From Onchocerca volvulus (lineage: Eukaryota > Nematoda > Chromadorea > Rhabditida > Onchocercidae), in NCBI GenBank assembly GCA_000499405.2, contig HG738139.1, positions 16,344,858 through 16,408,857 of the forward strand: a stretch of 64,000 nucleotides of DNA, given 5' to 3'. The position numbers and the translations under genes are program-made. Positions 48,701-60,354 of this stretch are shown piece by piece; position 1 is the stretch's first letter, and every line of letters begins with the position of its first letter. The notes under the pieces are model-generated. The model was not told the DNA's origin, searched no databases, and worked only from the letters and a program-made list of their open reading frames with translations.

Positions 48701-51222
48701 AAAATGTAGTTGCATGTGAAATCCATTATATTTTCACCTTTTACCAGTTTCTGAGCACTTAATACATAGTTCGCAGTGCTCCTATCTACAACGACGAAGC
48801 TTTGCGAATATTTACAATTCATCAATATACTTCACATTTTAATGAAAGAGTTGAAATTTCAGAAAATTTTTCAGTTTTCGGGCTACTATTTCTATAAACG
48901 TTTAAATAATAAGAAGTTTACAAATCAGTGTAACCAGTGGCTGGATAATCATTGAAAGAAATCCAATAAAGTATCTTCTTTCGAATGTTTAACTAAGAAC
49001 TACTCAAATGAAATGATTAAAAAGAAAAGAAATAAAAGTCATTGCCCTTTGGGAGAAGTCATTTTTTTCTTTATTTTTGAATAAATAAAAGAAATGAAAA
49101 TGGTTGCTTGTATTGAATGAAAAAGCCCTGAAATTATTTACCCCTCCAATCGAAGACAGATGACTCGTCCCTCAGCAAATTAAATTTGGGCATCTTTTCC
49201 ATTTCCTGCACTTCGTCTGTTTCGCTTTCCTGAAAGATTTCCTTTGTAAAAATTTAAACTATTTCGAATTAAAACATACTAATTTATTTTAAATAATTCT
49301 TTAATAAGAACCACTTATTTTCAGAGTTATAAATCAATGAGCCTAAAACAAAAAGTATATGGGTTAAGATCATTTGAGTTACTTGAATCCAAGTAGAAAG
49401 GCCAAGTTATTTATTTCAATAATTTGATCTTTCGAGTTTTATCCGAGAAGGCTATTCCCAAATAAATGACCAAGGTTGGTCACTTGATATTTTGATTTTT
49501 ATGTTCCATTTTAGCATCTATTCCAACATCTTAATTCATCATTTTTTTGGATCATAAATACAATCGCACTTCGTGATCATAATAATACAATCCTACCTCC
49601 ACTTGATTTTCAACAAATTCTTCTTTTGCCTTGGTTCGCTTATCTTTGAATACTTTCTGTGTATGAGATGATGGTTGTACGAATGGATATTTAAAATTAC
49701 TCGTCATAATTGGTTTTGTTTCATCATCTTCCAATTCCATTGAATTTATGAGACTTTTCGTTACACCATCCAGTGATTCATCGTAACAAAAAGGACGCTA
49801 GAAAAAGTTCTGCCTCATTCTATCCTTATTTCTCTGCTGGGATTAGAATCTTTCGGAATATAAGGAATATTACAAATTTTCATTAAAACATTCAAATTTT
49901 TTGGATCATCCACAATTTTCCTTGAAATTCTTAGCAATAAAAGATAAATAAGAAAAGTTACGATCAATATGAACATACTGGTATTCTTTTTTTTATTGGC
50001 ACCATCATTTTCTCCTCTTTTAGACTTTTCGGAATAGCATTCCTTATCCGATCATAGAAGTACGGTCTCTAAGAGTGATATATTCTGTTTCGAAATGTCG
50101 AGAAAACGGATCTTTTTTTAATGAAATTTGAAATCATATTCTTTGGCCTGCTTTGTTTAAAGAATTCACTCGAATATATTTTAAAACAAACTCTGCTCAC
50201 TCTCCTTTCTCACTGACTCCACCACTATGCAAATCAGATAAAAATATAAGTATGAAGAAGCCTGAAACAAAGAGCTACATAGACTTCAGAATTGTTCATA
50301 GAGATTCTAACCGGTTTTCGTTTCATTGTTTTCGTCTCAAATACTTCCCCCGCAGTGTGCTTTTTCTGAAAAAGAGAAGAGTGAACTATGCTTTATTCAC
50401 ATTTATCATAGTTTTCTGAATTCCACTGATACTAACAACTGCTTTTCGTCTTTGAAGTCAAAACTGGAAACATACTACTGATAATTATATTTGACTCAAA
50501 TGTACCTTTTTATCCCATTTGATTGTACCTCTTAAACTTTCCGTACTTCCCGATTTCTTTGAACTAATGGCACACTTTACTGATTCCTTTGACTCGCTTT
50601 TCCTGAATCTCATAATTTTCCTTTATGTATTCCGTAGAGTCAGAAATCTCTTTTGAAAGCTCTCTCGAGCCAGAAGTCTTTTTGGTAACCTTTCTAAAGC
50701 CAAGATTTTCTCTCACATACTCTTTAGATCCGGAAAAAGAACTGGATTCTTTGGAATCCAAGCGTTTTTCTTTGATAGTCTTCATCGCTTTCCGAGCTGT
50801 TCGTTCCTCGACCTTTTCGCTTGATTTTCCGGCAGTTCTTTCATTCGAATCTTTCCCAATCTTTTCTTTTGACAAATATGTAGTTGTCTTTTCAAGACTT
50901 GATGGTTCCTCACTTGATAATATTTCATTCATTTTTTCAAGATTCATTTCCTATAATTAATGCCCAAAATGAAGGAAAAATGCAAGTTCGAAATTATCTT
51001 AAATATCCAATTCCCATGCTATTTTGGATAATTTCAAAGCCAAAATAAAAACTATTGAATCGAAATTATAAAACAATTCCCAGATGAATAAAATAAAATC
51101 TGCAATTAAATTTTCTGAAAATCCGATTGGGAGAAGCGTAACCACTCAATCTTGTCCGGACTCATCTTGTTGGTCACCCTCACCTTCGTTACTGAACTTC
51201 CTGATCGTTTATTTTTCTTCAT
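45800..51222 (-). CDS. Receptor-less protein tyrosine phosphatase homologue, predicted inactive
   Basis: Twelve exons agree in phase: 51222-51184, 50950-50576, 50068-49979, 49797-49597, 49229-49142, 48785-48604, 48247-48107, 47331-47191, 47081-46976, 46561-46365, 46254-46081, 45829-45800 (587 residues). The first 260 residues are Lys/Ser/Glu-rich and probably disordered (YLSKEKIGKDSNERTAGKSS). A classical PTP fold follows: NDSQYIHAS and ITQGPTKQSLIDFFRMLW (KNRY and QGP regions), KTCYPYF, then RYDKWTH in place of the WPD loop. The signature loop reads VVHGSQGIRRT near residue 500. Active enzymes have HCxxGxxR(S/T); here Cys is Gly and the WPD Asp is absent, while the loop Arg remains. Hydrolysis is therefore not expected; binding of phosphotyrosine proteins is possible. 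Nematodes are known for expanded PTP families with pseudoenzymes. There is no signal peptide or membrane span, so it should be cytosolic. Donors at 50576 and 48604 are weak. Confidence 0.85.
46624..46879 (+). CDS. Possible nested two-exon mini-gene, antisense in a PTP intron
   Basis: Exon 46624-46729 starts with ATG and ends at ACAG|GTAAATG; exon 46782-46879 follows TATCATTTCAG and ends in TAG. Phases match across a 52-nt intron, giving 67 residues. The peptide is basic at first (MTKRTNEEILGNCRNIAE, FSRRRLKYRAALIT) and hydrophobic later (LLPKVLRSIALFLPEFF). An acceptor (GTTTCATAG at 46602-46610) lies just upstream of the ATG, as for trans-spliced genes. It sits wholly in the 414-base intron (46562-46975) of the phosphatase, on the opposite strand. 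No family is recognised; longer upstream exons are possible. Confidence 0.4.
47961..48032. repeat. ATT trinucleotide microsatellite
   Basis: About 70 bases of interrupted (ATT)n or TTA repeats lie within a phosphatase intron, just downstream (in gene orientation) of the exon 48247-48107. Confidence 0.85.
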
Positions 51223-51319
51223 TTCAATTCAAAATTCCAAATTAAAGAACCGACCGTTCCCAAACAATTCAATAAAATACACCTAATTTCGTCAATAATT
51301 TTGTTACTTTTATTTATAA

Positions 51320-54300
51320 TTAGTTGGGTCGGCCAAGCGGAGCATGGCCGATCCAGCTAATCTATGGAGGCCGGCTACGCTTCGCAAGTCCGGCTCCAGC
51401 TAATCTATATAAAAAACATCAATGTTCTTTGTTCAAAATCTTAAACCTCCGAAAGTTCTTAAGCCGCGCCTTATCTACATTAATTCAAAATCTTAGATAT
51501 CAGAAAGTTTTTATCTATTGCTATGAAATTTTGACATAACTTTGCATTCGAATATGCGCATGTTTTTATACACGCTTTGCTGTCGCCCAATCTGATTAAA
51601 TGGAAAAAAAAGAAAAGAGAAAGAGCATGTTTCTATTGCTGGGGAAAAAAACTGATACTTTGTAATTTGCTTTGTAGTTTGGTTGGATTGAAGACTGATT
51701 CTTACTATTGTGATTGGGCTAGGTCAGCAATAAGTGTGAAGAGATTTTTTGTGTCATGTGTGACAGAAATGAATGCTACTGAGAAATGTTTTATTGATTG
51801 ACGAAGAGTGTTTTGTTGTAACAAACAACTATCAGAGAAGATCCAGGCAAATTAATCAATCCAGTGATTAATTATTCTTTCCTTACTCAGTAATTGTATT
51901 CAAGTGAATTGACCGATTATTTCTATTGTTGTGTCGTTTTGAACTGTCGAACTGGAACCCTCGGAATTCCGAACTGTTGCTGTTGCTGCGTCGATCTTTA
52001 ACGTTTACCTGTGAATTGGAAGTTTTGGTGGTAAACATGTTTGTCGTCCCTTTGAAACTTTATCACGCCACTTGACCTTTAGCATTTGTTGTTTACATTT
52101 ATTGTCAGGGCGTTATTTAACATCTTTCAGTTTTCGCCCACATCTAATATGCTTAATTTCTTAATACTTGTGGGTACACAATATTTTTTGCTATTCTATT
52201 GTCCATGTAGATATAGAAATTGTCCGGTTTGCCGACTCTAGAACACGCAACATATAATTTTCCATATGAGAAGTAATCCGTCTCTAGATCCAATCCGCAT
52301 AATTCTAAAGATTGACCCTGAGATGGTGAATAAAAATGCCAACTGAATTGGGAATTGCAATCTCTTAAACTAAAATGGCATATCCATTGAAATTATAGGA
52401 ATGCGAGGAATAATTACATCTTTACCTTTAAAAGGTCCTGTCAAGATCGTTGCTTTTATGAAATTGCTTATTAATTTTTTTACTGCAGGCCGTGTGCCGT
52501 TGCAAAGTTTTGGCTGGTTGGTGTTTCGCAACATGATAATTGACATGCCGATTTTCAATTGCAGAACTTGCGATGGCATCCCTGACAGATCGACTGAATT
52601 CAAAAATTCTGTTGGATTCGTAACCGCTACATCTGCTTTCACAACAATGTCGATTTACTTAAATGTGACTGTCTCGCTTTGAATGCATAATATCGTTAAG
52701 TTCGTCGACGTCTTTATTCTTAGCCGCAAGAATAATTCGTTCATTCAGCCAATCGTGATTTTTATAACTGATTTGAATATCAGGAAATATTTTTTCAGCC
52801 AACTCTTCTTTTGACGTTATTAAATCACAGAAGTTATAAGGCAATGAAATTCGTCCTGTATCAGATCAACCGGCACCTTTCCGTTCCCAATTCCCAGCAA
52901 TTGATGTGAGAATATTCCAGTTGATCGATTGTTCTGTATCTAAAAACGCATATTTGTAGTTAATTTTAACTCTTTACGTGTCGCTATAAAGTAGAATATT
53001 TCAGGCAATCATTTATTTCGTCCGCTGGTTTCGATAGAGGAATTACAGATAATGTTCGCCTGAAATCTCCTGCAAGCAATATTAATGCATTACCAAATGG
53101 TTATTACCAAATGGTTTGATATTTCCAGGCAAATTTTGCAATAATCGATCAAGAACTCCGAACATTTCTTTATGCGTCATTATATTCACCCAAACAGTAA
53201 GTTTGCATCCATGCCAAACAATAAGCTTGCATTTTTGCAATACTTTTCCCATGCCAGATGCCTTGGAAATGTTGCATGTGGGAATTCCAATGACTTGCAT
53301 GTTCAATGACAATTTCAAAGCAGAATGAGCAGTTCTTCCACCTGATAGCAATGTTGCAGCTATTCCAAGCCATGCAAGGGTTAAAGTTATGCCATTTCGG
53401 ATCGAATTGTTGCCAGAATTAATCTAATTAGGAAAGCTTTACCAGTTCCACCTGGCGCATCTAAAAAGGAGATTTCTCAACTTCCTTATTGACAGTTTGC
53501 ATTATTTGATCGTAAATGCCTTTTTACTTAAACGTTAGCTTAGGAATATTTGATTGCATATATGACATAAGATCAGTCATGTTGTAATTTTATTCGCTAC
53601 GCAATTCTATATCGAACAAAGCAGCAGCAGGTCGATTCGGTCGGTGATGGCATTCCCAATTGATTGGGAATTTTGTTTGCGATTTGAAAGCACAAGTTAT
53701 GGATAAACAGATAAAAATAAACAAATAAAGGTATAATATGAATGAAATAAAAAAAAAAAAGAATATTAATTATATTAAATTATAAGTCACCAATTCTTCT
53801 TAGATGTTGATGTATTTGAATATTTAATCTATGGAAAACTGAATTATGAGTTAATATTTTAACATTAAATTTACATCGTATTAAGTTAAACGAAAATTAA
53901 ATCGGAAAAAATTAACTGAGAAAAAAGACTGATCTTAAGGAATATTTAGAATTAATGTAATAAAATTTCTTCAGATTAAATTGGTGCCTTTCAAACAAAT
54001 TGAGCTACCTTTTATTAAATAAAAAAAAGAATTTCAATTTCAAATTTTAACAAATATTTAAAATTCCTTTTTCAGATTTGTTACAAATGCAAAAATTTTT
54101 ATATTTATATGCTATATCAAAAAACATTTTAATTTTTTTTATAATTTTTCCCTTCTTGGATAAATCTACATAGTGTAATAAGCATAGCAATAGAGAGAGA
54201 GAGGTGGGAGATAGAGGGAGGATGAGAGAAAAAAAGAAAAGCAGATTATCAATATCATCACTTATTTTTATTTAATTGTTTATTATTAACCGAGAAGTGG

Positions 54301-54532
54301 GGGAAAGGAGAATGAGAGAAAAAAAGGAAGGCGGAGTTAATAAATTCCGCCTCCTCACTTACTTTTAGTTGTCACGCACGTGATGCGGGAAAAAAAACAA
54401 TTAGGTCTATATAAGAGAACGCGCCTATTCAAATGCAAGACTGTGTCAAAATTTGAAAAAAATCGGTGGAGAACTTGAGGAATTCATTGCGAAGTAACAG
54501 GTAGCATTTACATTTTTATTTATATTGATAGA
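51320..54532 (-). mobile_element. Helitron with both ends, 3.2 kb
   Basis: Read on the minus strand, the element starts at 54532 with TCTATCAATATAAATAAAAA and ends at 51320 with CTAA. Just before the CTAA is a perfect 6-bp hairpin, CGGCCA-(9 nt)-TGGCCG. The flanking host bases are A and T, as Helitrons require. A second GC-rich hairpin (GCCGG/CCGGC) lies about 40 bases further in, each followed by AGATTAGCTGGA, so the 3' end looks tandemly duplicated. The middle carries a broken helicase. About 700 bases on the 5' side (53700-54400) are AT-rich with two copies of a purine-rich block (54197-54240 and 54293-54337). It lies about 100 bases upstream of the phosphatase start. Confidence 0.78.
52153..53470 (-). 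pseudogene. Helitron helicase C-terminal remnant, copy 2
   Basis: The same PIF1-like domain as the copy at 42999-44335. Near 53445 the Walker A reads APGGTGKAF, with the essential Thr/Ser after Lys replaced by Ala. Further on come LLSGGRTAHSALKL-like and CNISKASGMGKVLQKCKLIV segments, then LCNGTRPAVKKLISNF and FKGKDVIIPRIPIISMD. The FSHGKLYVA region and the final tail end at 52153. Frames are shifted between blocks (for example at 52375 and 52660), and the replication initiator nuclease is missing. It is not functional. Confidence 0.78.
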
Positions 54533-54945
54533 TAGATAGTATGGAAAGGAAAAAATGAACGAAATGGTGTGCGGAAAATGGAGGGAAGGAAATTACTGAA
54601 ATGCAGCAGGTTTTATTGTCATTAGAAACAAACATCAAATTTCACTCCAAATAAACTTTTACATTAATACTTCGTGATCATTCTAACTAAACGTAAGAAC
54701 TATGTCCATTATTTCCTTTTTCAAATTAATTAATTAGTGAACAATACTGATCTTGCTGCTTACTTGTGGACATTTTCTTCACAATTCTTACAGCATCAAA
54801 ATTATTTTCATTACTGAACGATTAAATCTTTTTCACAAAATACATACATAATTTCTCTTGACAGCTATCCAAAAATAGAAAAGATGGCATCAGAAGAGCT
54901 TAGAACACACAAATTGATTTGATTCCCTTTTTGGTAGAAATTCAG

Positions 54946-57900
54946 CAGTTCCAGTTACCTTCCGGTCAAACTACTTCTCTTACGGACGAAGAAAAGAGAT
55001 CTTTCCAACCGGACGGTACCCTCATTGCCTCGTCTGCCCATCTGTCTCCCTTCACCGGATATGCTCAACCATACGGTTTCTTACCACCGACCGCTTATCA
55101 ATCATTCCTATCTTGGCCGAGAGATATTTCACCTCTGGACGAGCAGTGGTATTTCAACCTATTCAGGTACCATAATCCGGACTAGTTCTTTTCCTGTCTT
55201 TTGTTTATTTGGAAGAGGGGAGACATCGTATTGGACTAACTTCTATAGAAAGTTTCAGGTGGATCTGGTCTGAGCGTTGTCCATCGAGAATTAACATAGG
55301 TGAGGTAGGGATAGACTTGATTCAGAAGGAATGTTTCTTATCATTTTAGATGCAGGATTCTCATAGATGGAAGGAATGATTATAAGCTGGATGGAAGTTC
55401 ATAGCTGTCTTACTCATGAATAAATGAAGTTGCTCAGAATGATAAAGCTTCATGGAGAACGCTAATTAAGACAAATAGTAACATAAATCAAGGACATGGT
55501 GAACTGAGAAACATTAGATGAATAATTTTATCGACTAGAAAATAATGCTCAATATTTTTTCTGTCATGTATACATAGTAGTATTTTGTTTTACCGTTGAA
55601 TATCATCAAATATTTGGCTTTGATGATCAACGAATTTCGAGATAAATCAGAAGTCTCATTTAGACTTTTTTTTTTTATGACAGAGAGCGGAGAAAAAGGG
55701 AGCGATAAGCCGGAAAGGACTTTTTATTGTGTATGAAACTTAATAACTACAGATTCCTTACAATGAGAATTTTTTGATGGAGTAGAGAAATGCTAATCGA
55801 GAATTGACGCATCCGATGCATCCAATATATAGCTTACGTAATAGCTTAATAATTTTTTGCTAAATTTTGTTATTGTAAATCGGTTCCTCTATAAAGATTG
55901 TTCCTTCCTGTGAATATATTGAATCATATTTTGAAAGCTATTTAAATCTATTTTAATATTCGCAATATTTATCCACTGTTGTGATTGAATGAATGAATGA
56001 AGTTAAACATTCTCATCTTTGTTGATGTGTGTGAGTTGCTTGGTCAACCCGATTTGCTGGAAAATTAAAATTTAATTTTGCAGAAATTTTTTGATTCCGC
56101 ATAAACAGACAACTTTCAGTGGAACAATTGGAATGAGAAGAATTATATTTGCAGAATAAGTTTATCAGTAGGATTATTTACTATTTTCAGGTTATTCAGT
56201 GTTGATTTCATTTTTTTTTTCAAATTTTTTTCATTTTTCGGTCTCAGTTTCTGAAGTGGGATTGCTAATTGATATGAGGATAAATTTCTTATAGGAGTGA
56301 TCGTCTAAACATTTCAGTAACGGATCATTTTTTTCTTCTGATGTTGATACTTCTTGATGAGTCATTTCCTCTCCTCTGTTTAATTACTGTTCTCGTATGT
56401 TTCAACAGGTCAGTTCTTTCTTTTTTAAGATTATTTTTAAGGATTTAACTCTTCCGACGGAGCTTACCGCTTTGTAAACTTGAGATCTTATGCGATCCAT
56501 GACTCATTATTAATTATATATAATTGCATGTAAAGAATGAACGATTTTGTAGTTTATTATTTTGATCATGTAGTGATCAAGGGGAAAATAAAATCAAGTG
56601 GAGAATAAAATAAACAGAATAAGAAAAGTAAGAGTATTTTGTTGTTTTTATCTTTCATTCTCGTGATTGAGTGTAAATTTTTGTGTATTTGACATAAATT
56701 TTGAATATTCCCTTTGGTTAACCACTAGAACATATTATTTTTGAGAATTCATTTCTCGGTTCTCTTTTTTAAATTCTGATCATGTAATGACCAAAGAAAG
56801 ATTTTTAGTGACTGGACAGTTTAATATCGTTTGTTATGCAAGAATACAATATCTAATTTGATATATTCCTGTACTTATTGTTTTAATCTTTTCTCCAGGT
56901 TTGTTGTTTCAATTATTTATTTAAAACAATAAACTTTTATTATATAAGTAATTTTAACTATCGGTTTGAGTGCAGGCAAAGAATGTCGAGCAAAATAAAT
57001 GATCAAAACTTATCTGTAACGGATGACACTTTGGATGGTCAACATGAAGTAAAGGATGAGAAAATAGATGAAAAAAATAATAGTGAAACTGCTGATGGGG
57101 CTAGTTTTTTTCCTTCACTTACATAATTTTTCTTTTTATATATGTTCAAGATGCTTTCATAATTTGTTCATTATTTTCACGAGTTTTAAATTATAGTAAT
57201 AAACACTTTGAAAGCTGGCTAATTTAGATATTTTAATTAGCGTGTAATTAAACAATTTAATTTATATAACTACCGGAATTATTCTGGCAATCTTTTCTTT
57301 TACCGGTAGTCTTTTCCTAAAAAAATCCATTAAAAATATTATATTTAGTAAATTATTGTCAGATGAAAGAATCATCTATTTCTTTATGGGCCTAAAAGCT
57401 ATTTTGGTAGGAAATTTTGGTTTCTGTTTGGTCAAGTGATTGCCTGACACAGTGGTTCTGGAAAAAAATTTTTATTTCATTTTTAGATAAATAATATGCA
57501 TAAAAACAATTCATCTATCTCGGTCATATCTCTGCAAAGTTTGGATGATGACGATTTCCGAAATCTTCTGAATACTGCTGCAAAACCACAATATGATAGC
57601 CTTCAGAGAAAAAGAAAAGTTTGTTTATTAGCAAATTTTAAATTGATAAACTATGTATAGATATAGATGCAGATGTAAGAAATTATAACAATAATGGAAA
57701 TTAATAGTGTATTAAACTTGTGGCGCTTTTTTTAAATTATAAATTCATAGAGAAGATATGTATGGCGGTGCAAATTTGATGTAGTTGTCTAACATAATCT
57801 GTTGCAACGTAATCTATTTCCTGTTCGGTCATTTATTTATTTTTCCTATTATTATATTATAGAAATTTTAATTGGGAAGCATTCATATTTTTTCCTTATT

Positions 57901-58375
57901 TTTAGCTATAACTTGATGGCTCAAGCCTGAATAATTGTTTGTTTTGTGTGGTTTAAAACTTTCTACTGCATTCTATTGTAATTTATCTCTTTTTATATTC
58001 TTACTTGTTTTGTTAACGAGAATCCTCATTTTGAGAATTTCCGCTAATTCTTAAACTTTGCCTATGAATATTATCAATGTCAAACACATTAATTACATTT
58101 GTAACTTTCATCATTTTCACCATTTATCAACAAAAAATTTAAAAGAATATAAATACAGAGATAAGTCTATTTTAGGATTATCTGCAATTAGATTTAGCTT
58201 TTCTGATAGCAATAGCATATAGACATTTCAGAAATCGCAAAAAACAACGGAATATAGTGGTCGTCGCTCAAGTGATGCTGGAGAAAATTCTGGTCTTTCA
58301 GCAGAAGCAGATAATTTACTGGCACAATTTCGACATGAAGCAGAACTGAATCAACGAAACGCGGATATTGGTTAA
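54946..58375 (+). CDS. Unrecognised acidic multi-exon protein
   Basis: Exon 54946-55166 follows AAATTCAG and ends at CAG|GTACCA in phase 2. Exon 56976 onward follows GTGCAG with a matching phase, reading through MSSKINDQNLSVTDD. Exon 57487-57618 (phase 0) reads SISVISLQSLDDDDFRNLL. The last exon 58232-58375 reads SGLSAEADNLLAQFRHEAEL and stops at TAA. The first exon is Pro/aromatic-rich (FTGYAQPYGFLPPTAYQSF). The end of the second exon is not settled: the in-phase donor is GAA|GTAAAG near 57050, but a longer exon ending about 57103 is possible. The protein is rich in Ser and acidic residues, with no recognised domain and no leader. The true start was not found; upstream exons may exist. An alternative is that translation starts at the ATG at 56983 after trans-splicing. 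Confidence 0.5.
55167..56975 (+). other. Long intron or intergenic stretch
   Basis: 1.8 kb of AT-rich DNA between two exons that match in phase. No frame above 60 codons, no repeat family member and no RNA gene recognised. It may hold an internal promoter for a short transcript starting at the 56983 ATG. Confidence 0.45.
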
Positions 58376-58957
58376 TTTTTTATCGAGCTTTTTATGATTC
58401 AAAAAAAAGAAAAAAGAAAGAGAAACTAGCGAATATATATTGAAGATCTCAAAGATCGCGTAATATAAATAATTATCCTATAACTTATTTAGATTAGATC
58501 TGTCTGGTGTTTCTTATATTCATATATTATATTTTTTAATTAATTGAAAATAATAGTATTATACATTGGATTTTGTTTACAGTTTTTATAGTTTATCTTC
58601 ATTGTTCATAAATGAAAATAATTCAGTTATAAATTGTCGTGAATTAAAACATTAGTAAATTAGAGCTAAAGTTATATTACTAAGATATTGTCATGTTTTT
58701 CGATGTGAAAATTCTTTCACAATGTATTATTGCTACAAAATATTACTTTGGACTGTAGGCTCATTCTTTGGGAATCAATAAAAAATGAGATGCAGGTCTT
58801 TCTTTAATTTTTTTAACTTTATTTTTAGGATATTTTTTCAGTCTGATTACTTTGAGTTTAGAAAATACATGATTTAATTAACTTCCATTAAAGATTAGAT
58901 AATTATACAGCAAAGATATATTTTCATAAGAAAATGAAACAGTAAGAGGAAAATAGG

Positions 58958-60354
58958 TCATAAGTCAAAATGGGAATTATAACTGTGCGTTGCACAAATC
59001 AGAAATAATATTAAATATATAAATACGTATATCCTCTTTTCCTTTCCACTCACACCTTTTTTGGGACCTGAAATTCATTAATTTAGTTATTTTAGAGTAA
59101 TTTCATTTATTTATTTATTTTGGGATCTGAAATTCATTAATTTAGTCATTTCCTATTTTCAGTATGTTGAAAAATAACGCGGATTGGGAACAGTAACCAA
59201 AACATAGTTGTCGAAAATATTTAAAATTCGAGCCATATCTGCCACATTAGTATGACCTTAAAAATACTTACCAAAAGATCTTGGAAGCTGTAAAGCAGCA
59301 GGTTTTTCGAATGCTTTTCCTAAACCTGAAATGGAATTCCACATTTAATCTAAATCAGAGGAAAACTGGCTGCAGTCATGATGCGTAAAAATTACTGTTA
59401 TGATTTTATGTTGGCTTTTCATTTTTCTGTCATTTTCGGCAAGAATCTGGCTTATCTTATTAGCTCAGATTCATCACATTATATGGTATGTATGAATTTG
59501 TTTTTCTATCAGACCGCTGCTCCATAACAATTCCAAATATTCTTAAAAAGTTAAGAATGCATGTGTTTGTGTGTATGTGTGTTCTAATAAAATCAAAATA
59601 ACCGCAGAGTTGGGCAACTCACTTTCAACTTTATATCATCTACATGCTTAGTTCGATTCTTAGTTTTTGCTGAGATTATCAATCTTTTGTGAAATACCTT
59701 TACCTGTTTTTCCGTTACATAATTCGAATTTGCAAGTTCTGCACAGCATTCCTTGAATATTTACCCGATCGCATGTCGGTGAACAACCTTTTCGTAAACC
59801 TGTAAAACTTTATTGAAGAAAATCTCAACGAATGCATCAAATCTCAGTATTCTTAGTGTAAATATGGATTTGAATATTTCTTTACTTTGAACATAGTCGA
59901 ATCATTTATATCTGAATATTTTTAAAGGCGTTTTAAAGTCCCTTATTATTATTTCTCGAAATATGAAAATCAATTGAAGACATGTATTTATTTCGTAAGT
60001 AGATTGGAGTTCCTATTTTTATTGCTAGAATATGAAAGAATAATTTTAAAATCTCGGGAAATTTCTAAAAAAGAAGTAGAAAGGAAATATAGGAATTTGA
60101 ATGGGAGCGTCCCACAAAGTCGAGTTTTTTGACTTTCTCTCTTTGCTTTCCTGGTTTTTTCATATAAGAGGGTCAGAATATCTGGCATTCAAATCAGATG
60201 TATGTTATGTTTAAATCCGAAGAACTTTTACCATTCAGTTTCGTATCATAATTTTCAGCAATAGTGAAACACTCGTTATTTTTTGGGCAGTATTCTTCTC
60301 GTGGATTAGCGCAGTCTTCAGGATCATCACAACTGTAACATTTGAGACATTCTC
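58958..60354 (-). CDS. Ly6/uPAR (three-finger) domain protein, first exon not found
   Basis: Four exons, all joined in phase 1: 60354-60232, 59799-59704, 59325-59272 and 59067-58958 (stop TGA). The mature part starts ECLKCYSCDDPEDC and continues CPKNNECFTIAENYD, then RKGCSPTC, with the closing motif LCRTCKFELCNG. This Cys spacing, ending in an Asn right after the last Cys, is the three-finger (Ly6/uPAR) fold. Such proteins are secreted or GPI-anchored and modulate receptors. The C-terminus is a basic stretch then a hydrophobic run (YVFIYLILFLICA), which may be a GPI-attachment signal or a membrane span. The signal peptide exon must lie upstream (above 60354) and was not identified. The small exon 59325-59272 adds a Leu/Pro-rich spacer. 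Confidence 0.75.
59060..59146. repeat. Duplicated acceptor region next to the last Ly6 exon
   Basis: TTTGGGACCTGAAATTCATT plus AATTTAGT at 59060-59087 recurs at 59119-59146 with a single change (ACC to ATC). On the minus strand each copy contains GAATTTCAG, so the final exon of the Ly6 gene has two near-identical candidate acceptors 59 bases apart. Confidence 0.8.

Noticed and set aside
50507..50600. Apparent frameshift in the phosphatase N-terminus, with a second protein-like Lys/Ser frame
   Set aside because: Ending the exon at 50576 (AAA|GTGTGC) keeps phase with the next exon at 50068, so no frameshift is needed; the second frame does not join in phase.
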